34,873 nt of DNA from a virus. The DNA is taken from IMG/VR virus record IMGVR_UViG_3300046697_000103, positions 1 to 34,873 of that record; one strand, 5' to 3'. Positions 29,865 to 34,873 of the stretch are shown here, piece by piece. Positions within the stretch are counted from its first letter, which is position 1. The number at the start of each line of letters is the position of its first letter. Both the position numbers and the translations under genes were made by a program. The notes below the pieces were generated by a model. It made no database searches, was not told where the DNA came from, and saw only the letters and a list, made by a program, of their open reading frames with translations.

Positions 29865-30101
29865 ATGGCCTTCACGTACAGATCCACCGCCGACCAGCGG
29901 GCCGTGTTCGCGGATGAGACGCGCGACGACGGCCGCACGCTGGAACTCGACCCCGGCGAGACGTTCGTGACGACCCGCAAGCGGAACCACCGCTACCTCG
30001 CCCTCGTCGAACGGAAAGAACCGCCCCGACCCGTGCCATCTGAGGAGGTGACCGTGCCGGACGCAACCATCGAGCAGCCGGCACGACCGGCCAGACCGTA
30101 G
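29865..30101 (+). CDS. Hypothetical small protein
   Basis: 78 residues from ATG 29865, no ribosome site and eight bases after the promoter box. TYRSTADQRAVFADETRDDG and VTTRKRNHRYLALVERKEPP are a compact soluble pattern seen in small proteins upstream of tail tubes. The C-terminus is Pro-rich and disordered. Function unknown. Confidence 0.55.
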   Translation: MAFTYRSTADQRAVFADETRDDGRTLELDPGETFVTTRKRNHRYLALVERKEPPRPVPSEEVTVPDATIEQPARPARP

Positions 30102-30111
30102 GAGGCCGGAC

Positions 30112-31161
30112 ATGAGCCACCGCTTCTTTGACCCGCGGTACGCAGAAGGCGCCCGCATCGCGCGCAAGTACGGGATGCGAATGGCGGCCTCCCCGTCGAT
30201 CCCGGCGACCGAGAACGCCTGGATCGGCTACGCCCCCGAGACCACGCCAGGGACCGCCGTGACTGCGGTGATCTTCTCGCCGCTCCATGACCCGGCCTGG
30301 GTGCCGAAGCAGACCTACCTCCAGGACGTCGGCCTTCGCGGCGACCCGACGATGGACCACGACGACGTGATGGGCGTGCAGTCGGCGACGATGGACTGGA
30401 AGGTCAACCTGTTCGCCGACAGTTGGCCGTACTTGTTCCTCGGCCTCCTGGGGACGGACGTCGTCACCGGGACCGCGCCGCCGTACACGCACACCCACAC
30501 GCTCCTCAACAACACGACCGGCTCGCAGCCTCCCAGCTTGACCGTCTCCTACTTCGACGGCGGGCACGGCTGGTACGCCCCGTGGACCCAGATCACGAAG
30601 CTCGACATCGCGATGGCGGTCGACGCAGCGGTGGAGGGGACGGTCGCCTCTATCTGCCTCCCGTTCACGTCCCAGTCGCTGTCGGGCAACGTCTACAACG
30701 CCGAGCACATGGTCCCGTCGTGGGACACGTCGGTCACGCTCGGCACGCTGGTCTCCTCGGCGGTCGAGTCGCTGGACATCTCGATCGAGCGCATGAACTC
30801 GGCTCCCATCCACACGGCAGGCCAACAGGCGCCGCACGCCAACTACGCCGGCCCGATCCGGGTGACGGGCAAGTTCGCCTTCGTCTACGACAACAACGAC
30901 AACATCGCGCCGAACGTCATCACCGAGGGCCTGGAGCGGCTGCAACAGCGGCTCTACGTCGTGTTCACCGACCCGACGACCTCGCACGCCGTCGCCCTGC
31001 AGATGACCACGACGCAGATCGAGGACCCGAAGGTCGAGCCTGGCAAGTCCTACCTCGGGGTCTCGGCGAACTTCCGGGCGGTCGGGAACGCGACCGACGC
31101 CTCCACGGGCACGTCGCCGGTCAAGGCGATCATCACGAACGCGCAGTCCCTGGCAGCGTGA
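30112..31161 (+). CDS. Major tail (tube) protein
   Basis: 349 residues from ATG 30112, TAGGAGGCCGGAC upstream. ENAWIGYAPETTPGTAVTAV is the typical N-terminal segment of phage tail tube proteins; TMDWKVNLFADSWPYLFLGL and PPYTHTHTLLNNTTGSQPPS with LTVSYFDG match the beta-sandwich core. It stacks as hexameric rings around the tape measure protein. No sheath gene follows, consistent with a siphovirus. A palindrome and tail chaperones follow. Confidence 0.85.
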   Translation: MSHRFFDPRYAEGARIARKYGMRMAASPSIPATENAWIGYAPETTPGTAVTAVIFSPLHDPAWVPKQTYLQDVGLRGDPTMDHDDVMGVQSATMDWKVNLFADSWPYLFLGLLGTDVVTGTAPPYTHTHTLLNNTTGSQPPSLTVSYFDGGHGWYAPWTQITKLDIAMAVDAAVEGTVASICLPFTSQSLSGNVYNAEHMVPSWDTSVTLGTLVSSAVESLDISIERMNSAPIHTAGQQAPHANYAGPIRVTGKFAFVYDNNDNIAPNVITEGLERLQQRLYVVFTDPTTSHAVALQMTTTQIEDPKVEPGKSYLGVSANFRAVGNATDASTGTSPVKAIITNAQSLAA

Positions 31162-31171
31162 GGACCAATTG

Positions 31172-31202
31172 CCTAGACGCCTAGGCATTTAGACAGGAGA
31201 AG
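31172..31202 (+). promoter_or_regulatory. Start-associated palindrome before tail chaperone
   Basis: CCTAGACGCCTAGG at 31172-31185, then CATTTAGACAGGAGAAG and GTG 31203. TAGACAGGAGAAGGTG aligns with GAGACAGGAGACCATG before the methyltransferase, supporting start 31203. AAGGTGATC also resembles the extended 16S-complementary sequence, so GTG 31212 is possible. Confidence 0.6.
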
Positions 31203-31925
31203 GTGATCTGTGTGCGAAAGATCGAGCTCCCGAAGGGGCGCTTTGCAGACATCGCGGAGGAAGACGACCTAACGGTCCAGGAGCAGTGGGACATCGAGCA
31301 CGCCGGGATCGCCTCCGAGTCGGTCTCGGCGCACACGACGATCCTGCAACTCGAGGAGTTACGCACGCTGGAGGCGGCGCTGCCGGACGCGGCCCGCACG
31401 CTGGAGGCGGAACTGACGGCGATAGTCGCGGCACCGAAGACGGGCCCGGTGCGACGGCGCGAGGCCCAGGAGCGGCTGAAGCTGATGAGCGACGCCCGCG
31501 CGACGACCGCCCTGGCGCTCGCCTACCAGAAGCTCGGGCCGGAGGAGTACGCGCCCATCGACCGCTACGAGGTCGTCCGGGTGATGTGTTTCCTGCGCTC
31601 CTGGGACGTGCCCGGACCGGACGGCCAGCCCATCCCGATCCCGGCCGACCGCTCGCCCGCGTCCGTCGCGGCCTTCGCCGCGGTGGCCCCGAACTCGGCC
31701 ATGAAGGTGATCTCGGCCGAGACGGTCAAGACCAATACGGCGCCCGCGGACTTCGAGCGGAGCCAGGAGGCGTTACTCCCAAAAGCGTCGGCCACCCCTA
31801 CCGGAGGCTCCTCCGGCTCCGGATCGCCCGCGGCGTCGAGATCCGCAAAAGGCGGGACGGGACGGCCTACCGCCTCACGCTCGACGCGGGCTCGCAAAAG
31901 CTCCTCGCGGAGGACCGGGAGCTGA
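31203..31925 (+). CDS. Tail assembly chaperone, short form
   Basis: 240 residues from GTG 31203 (GTG 31212 alternative). N-terminus RKIELPKGRFADIAEEDDLT is typical; the middle is helical. After about residue 194 the frame reads an Arg/Ser-rich tail (ASRSAKGGTGRPTASRSTRA) that looks like readthrough of the other frame. Equivalent to lambda gpG: it coats the tape measure protein during tail assembly. The C-terminal extension is made by -1 frameshifting. Confidence 0.75.
   Translation: MICVRKIELPKGRFADIAEEDDLTVQEQWDIEHAGIASESVSAHTTILQLEELRTLEAALPDAARTLEAELTAIVAAPKTGPVRRREAQERLKLMSDARATTALALAYQKLGPEEYAPIDRYEVVRVMCFLRSWDVPGPDGQPIPIPADRSPASVAAFAAVAPNSAMKVISAETVKTNTAPADFERSQEALLPKASATPTGGSSGSGSPAASRSAKGGTGRPTASRSTRARKSSSRRTGS
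31778..31816 (+). promoter_or_regulatory. -1 frameshift signal CCCAAAA with hairpin
   Basis: C CCA AAA is in the correct phase for tandem slippage (codons CTC CCA AAA GCG). CCGGAG (31801-31806) pairs with CTCCGG (31811-31816) around a GCTC loop, 16 bases downstream, as a stimulatory stem. Confidence 0.8.
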
Positions 31926-32071
31926 TCCGGCTGCACCGCTGGGTCCGGTTCTCCACGGCGTTCCCGTCCTACACTGAGGCGGAGTACCTAGCGCTCCCGT
32001 TCCGGAAGGCCGAGCTGATGATCGAACTGGCGGAGGTGGAGCGCCTAGCGCAGGCCGCGGAGAGGGCCTGA
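31784..32071 (+). CDS. Tail assembly chaperone, frameshift extension (gpGT-like)
   Basis: Read in the -1 frame after the slippery site, giving a product of about 289 residues. SVGHPYRRLLRLRIARGVEI, LTLDAGSQKLLAEDREL and WVRFSTAFPSYTEAEYLALP is coherent protein, unlike the zero-frame tail. This corresponds to the T part of gpGT, which is thought to bring tube subunits. It ends one base before the next gene. Confidence 0.75.
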   Translation, partial: SVGHPYRRLLRLRIARGVEIRKRRDGTAYRLTLDAGSQKLLAEDRELIRLHRWVRFSTAFPSYTEAEYLALPFRKAELMIELAEVERLAQAAERA

Positions 32072-32072
32072 C

Positions 32073-32549
32073 GTGCCGAGCGGCCTCGAGTTCCGCACCA
32101 CGTTCGACACGTCCGACATGCAGGCCGCGATCGACCGCCTCGCCGGCCGCGCCAATGCCGCCGTCGAGAAGGCGACGCGCCGGGGGATCGCCTTTTTCGT
32201 CGCTGCAGCGATGGCCCACGCGCCCGTCGCCAAGTCCGTCCAGGCCCCGCGCCACGTCGGGGGGACGCTCCGCCGGTCGATCCACATCGTCGAGGTCACC
32301 CAGACCGGGCCCGGTCGCTGGCTGGCGACCGCGGGACCCAGCGTCATCTACGGCCGGTTCCGCGACCTCGGCGGGACGATCCACGCCAAGAACGTCCCGT
32401 ACCTCAAGTTCCAGATCGACGGGAACTGGGTCCAGGTCGAGAGCGTCACCCAGACGGGCTCGTTCTACATGGAGAAGGGGCTGGACGACCTCGAGGGCGC
32501 CATCGAGGGCATCTTCGCTGCCGCCTGGGACGAAGCGATGAGGGCCTGA
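32073..32549 (+). CDS. HK97-gp10-like tail component
   Basis: 158 residues from GTG 32073. MQAAIDRLAGRANAAVEKAT, AAMAHAPVAKSVQAPRHVGG and TLRRSIHIVEV, then SVIYGRFRDLGGTIHAKN, follow the HK97-gp10 pattern of AxxxxPv.tG.LrrSi and YGrf.e.GG. Normally such a gene lies between connector and tail tube; here it follows the chaperones. Likely a connector or tail-completion component. Confidence 0.7.
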   Translation: MPSGLEFRTTFDTSDMQAAIDRLAGRANAAVEKATRRGIAFFVAAAMAHAPVAKSVQAPRHVGGTLRRSIHIVEVTQTGPGRWLATAGPSVIYGRFRDLGGTIHAKNVPYLKFQIDGNWVQVESVTQTGSFYMEKGLDDLEGAIEGIFAAAWDEAMRA

Positions 32550-32550
32550 C

Positions 32551-34873
32551 GTGGTCGGCGTGCTTCCTCCCATTCTCGGCGGGCTCCAGCTCTCCGCGTC
32601 CCAGTTCATCGACAAGCTGTCCGAGGTCCGCGACGTCCTCGGCGAGACGGCCGGGTCCACCGACGACCTCGACCTCGCCCAGGCGCGCGCCGAGGCGACC
32701 AGCTCCCAGCTCGCCGACGCCCAGGAGCGGCTCTCCGCGGCCAATGCCGACCTGATCGCGACGCAGGACGCGATCAACGAGGGGATGCTCCAGGGCAGCG
32801 AGGCGTCCACCGCGCAGTCCGCCGCGCTCGAGCGGCAAACCGTCGCCGAGGGCGAGGTCCGCGACGCGACGCTGGCGAACTCCGAGGCGCAGGGCAAGCT
32901 CGCCGAGTCTGAGGTGGCGGCGGCCGACACGGGGGTGCTCCAGGACGAGCGGCTGATCAAGGTCGGCAAGCTGGTCACCTACGCCTTCCTCGGGATCGGC
33001 GCGGCCGTCGTCGGGATCTCCGTCAAGATGGCGATGAGCTTCCAGTCGTCGCAGGCCAAGGTCCAGGCCGCCCTCGGCCAGTCGGTGAAGCAGTCGAACG
33101 CGCTGGCGAACTCGCTCTTGGGGACGGCGGGACACACCGAGCAGTCGGCGAGCGCGATGGAGGCGGCCCTGGCCCCGGTCGCCGCCCAGTTCAAGTCGCT
33201 CCAGGGCGGCGCCTACACGACCGCCGACGCGCTCGAGGAGATGAAGGCGGCCTCGACGCTCGCGGACGCGGGGCTGGCCTCGCTCTCGGACACGACCGGC
33301 GACCTCGCCGGAATCATGCAGGCGTTCCAGCTCCGGGCCAAGGACGCGGCCTCGACGGCGGACATCCTCTACTCGGCCTCGCAGCTCACCGGGCAGGGCA
33401 TCGACTCGCTGACCTCCGGCCTGGAGCGGACCCGGACCAAGCTCGGCGCGCTGGCACCGTCCCTCGGTGACCTCTCCGGGCTGCTCGCCGACATGACCGA
33501 GCACGGCGAGACCGGCCGGGCCGCGATGTCGATGCTGACCACGACGATGACCGCGCTGCTGAAGCCCACGGCGGCGGCGGCAAAAGCGCAGACCGACCTG
33601 AAGGCCACGCTCGACGCGATGCCGCCGAGCCTGCGCGCGCTCGCCGACGAGTACCAGTCGGGGGCGCTCACCGGCAACAGCCTGACGGCGGCCACGGACG
33701 GGATGTCAACCGCGAACGCGGCTCTCTGGAAGGCGTTCGTCTCCGCGGCAGGCGGGGCGCGGACGTCCAACCTGGCGAGCAAGGAACTTGGCCTCACGGT
33801 CCTCAACAACAAGGGCCAGTTCGTCGGGATGGCGTCGGTCATCGGCCAGCTCCAGGAAAAGCTCAAGGGCCTGACGAACGCCCAGGCGACCGCCGAGCTG
33901 ACCGCGCTGGGGTTCGGTTCGTCGTCGGCCAAGTTGCTCGCCCTGGTCCGCGCCGGCCCGGAGGCGTTCGACAAGGCGACGGCCGCGGTCACGAAGCACG
34001 GCCGGGCGGAGAACGCGGCCAACCTCCAGATGAAGCTCCTCCGCGGCCAGCTCCACATGCTCGACGCCGCGGTCCACGACTACAGCGACCGGCTCGGGCG
34101 GGTGCTGATCCCGAAGATTGAGACGGTCATCCACGTCACGGCGTCCGTCGTGGAGTGGTTCAACAAGAACCGGGACGCGGCCTACACCCTGGCGGCGGTG
34201 GTCGTCGGCGTGCTCGGGGTGGCGGTGACGATGTTCGCGGTGAACGCCCTCGGCAAGCTGGTCAAGAACGCCCAAGCCGCGTACCAGATGCTGATGAAGC
34301 TGTTCGGCGTGAAGGGGGCCCCGTCCGTCTCCACGGCGTTGACCGACGACGCGACCAAGGCCGGGGACGTCCTGAAGGCATCGGTCGCGGAAGTGGGACA
34401 GCAGCTCATCGCCGACGCGCAGTCGGCCGCCGCGGCCCTCGAGACGGGTGGCAGGGCGACCGGAGCGAGCATTGAGACCGGCTCGGATACGGGCCGCACC
34501 GCCCTTGAGACCGGCGGGGACGCGGCCGGGGAGACGCTGGAATCCAGTTCGGACGCGGCGCGCGAAGCCTTGGAGACCGGGGGCGACACTGGCGGCGCGG
34601 GTCTCGAATCCGCCGCGGACGCCAGCCGGGAAGCTCTCGAGACCGGGGGCGACACTGGCGGCGCGGGTCTCGAATCCGCCGCGGACGCCAGCCGGGAAGC
34701 TCTCGAGACCGGAGGCGACACCGGGGGGGCTGGTCTCGAATCCGCGGCCGACACCTCGCGTGACGCCCTGGAGACTGGCGCGGACACGGCCCGGGGTGCC
34801 CTGGAGACCGGCGGGGACGTAGCCGGTGGCGACATGGAGGCAGGAGCCGACACCGCCCGGGGCGCGCTCGAGA
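32551..34873 (+). CDS. Tape measure protein, 3' end beyond window
   Basis: At least 774 residues from GTG 32551, no stop before the window ends. Residues about 40-135 are coiled coil; FLGIGAAVVGISVKMAMSFQ near 145-165 and AAVVVGVLGVAVTMFAVNAL near 545-566 are hydrophobic segments usual in tape measure proteins. The middle (SAMEAALAPVAAQFKSLQGG, LADAGLASLSDTTGDLAGIM, LGALAPSLGDLSGLLADMTE) matches the TP901-type tape measure core domain. From residue about 630 it enters 11-residue repeats. Its length sets tail length; chaperones upstream fold it. Confidence 0.9.
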   Translation, partial: MVGVLPPILGGLQLSASQFIDKLSEVRDVLGETAGSTDDLDLAQARAEATSSQLADAQERLSAANADLIATQDAINEGMLQGSEASTAQSAALERQTVAEGEVRDATLANSEAQGKLAESEVAAADTGVLQDERLIKVGKLVTYAFLGIGAAVVGISVKMAMSFQSSQAKVQAALGQSVKQSNALANSLLGTAGHTEQSASAMEAALAPVAAQFKSLQGGAYTTADALEEMKAASTLADAGLASLSDTTGDLAGIMQAFQLRAKDAASTADILYSASQLTGQGIDSLTSGLERTRTKLGALAPSLGDLSGLLADMTEHGETGRAAMSMLTTTMTALLKPTAAAAKAQTDLKATLDAMPPSLRALADEYQSGALTGNSLTAATDGMSTANAALWKAFVSAAGGARTSNLASKELGLTVLNNKGQFVGMASVIGQLQEKLKGLTNAQATAELTALGFGSSSAKLLALVRAGPEAFDKATAAVTKHGRAENAANLQMKLLRGQLHMLDAAVHDYSDRLGRVLIPKIETVIHVTASVVEWFNKNRDAAYTLAAVVVGVLGVAVTMFAVNALGKLVKNAQAAYQMLMKLFGVKGAPSVSTALTDDATKAGDVLKASVAEVGQQLIADAQSAAAALETGGRATGASIETGSDTGRTALETGGDAAGETLESSSDAAREALETGGDTGGAGLESAADASREALETGGDTGGAGLESAADASREALETGGDTGGAGLESAADTSRDALETGADTARGALETGGDVAGGDMEAGADTARGALE
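34438..34873 (+). repeat. Eleven-residue coding repeat in the tape measure gene
   Basis: Thirteen consecutive 33-base units, reading mostly LETGGDTxxxx or LESxxDxxREA, continue to the window end. Bases 34573-34638 and 34639-34704 are an exact 66-base tandem duplication (two units); the third copy from 34705 diverges. Confidence 0.9.

Noticed and set aside
29872-31188. Long minus-strand frame opposite the tail tube gene
   Set aside because: Composition typical of antisense to GC-rich coding DNA; no recognisable motifs.
31286-31783. -1 frame upstream of the slippery site as a separate gene
   Set aside because: Before 31784 the frame is Arg/Gly-rich shadow sequence; only the part after the slippery heptamer reads as coherent protein.
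34182-34853. Minus-strand Ser/Pro repeat protein
   Set aside because: Mirror of the tape measure 11-residue repeats; no independent coding evidence.
1-34873. tRNA genes, integrase, attachment sites
   Set aside because: No cloverleaf-like sequences, recombinase motifs or att-like direct repeats were recognised by eye; a tRNA scan would be needed to exclude tRNAs fully.

Overview
The window is a high-GC stretch of a tailed-phage (or prophage) genome. All recognisable genes except one lie on the + strand, are packed with 1-8 base overlaps (ATGA, GTGA, TGATG), and follow the usual siphovirus order: terminase, portal, MuF, protease, scaffold, capsid, connectors, tail tube, frameshifted tail chaperones, tape measure. 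GC-rich codons, many GTG starts, apparently leaderless genes, an LmbU-family regulator and several small Cys/GH-H zinc proteins all suggest an actinobacterial host. The host genus cannot be read from the sequence. I saw no tRNA, rRNA, integrase or lysis gene.

Layout. 1-6604: small regulatory and accessory genes (winged helix, LmbU-like DNA-binding protein, beta-class DNA methyltransferase, HTH protein, HGG-type small-terminase-like protein, ribbon-helix-helix repressor with a GTATAC operator, T5orf172/GIY-YIG nuclease, small zinc proteins). 6614-19171: packaging and head genes. The large terminase is followed by one 1457-residue polypeptide joining portal, Nudix hydrolase and MuF domains. Its MuF part is interrupted by an intein whose homing endonuclease is encoded on the opposite strand. 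Then come a HAD phosphatase, XkdF-like protease, scaffold-like protein and major capsid protein. 19172-22652: terminator, RHH protein, a degenerate tandem array with a ~57-base period, a protein resembling the C-terminal domain of IS110 transposases, and hypotheticals. 22649-27967: an island of glycosyltransferase-like genes, a sugar epimerase/dehydratase and a methyltransferase, probably for virion glycosylation. 28009-34873: head-tail connectors, tail tube, tail assembly chaperones with a -1 slippery site, an HK97-gp10-like protein and the start of the tape measure protein, which runs off the window inside an 11-residue repeat.

Regulation. Two recurring signal classes stand out. One is a 14-base palindrome (CCTAGAYGYCTAGG) that usually precedes a GACAGGAG-type ribosome site just before a start codon, much like the start-associated sequences of Cluster K mycobacteriophages. 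The other is a TANNNT box 6-8 bases before a start codon lacking a ribosome site, which marks leaderless genes; several of these sit in a recurring intergenic cassette that begins at the preceding stop codon.

The most unusual element is the intein at 12572-13525. Splicing blocks are read on +, while a Vsr/EDxHD-like nuclease with two HTH motifs is read on -, in exact codon-to-anticodon register, over almost the entire intein. Family assignments come from motifs and memory of the families; no search was run.
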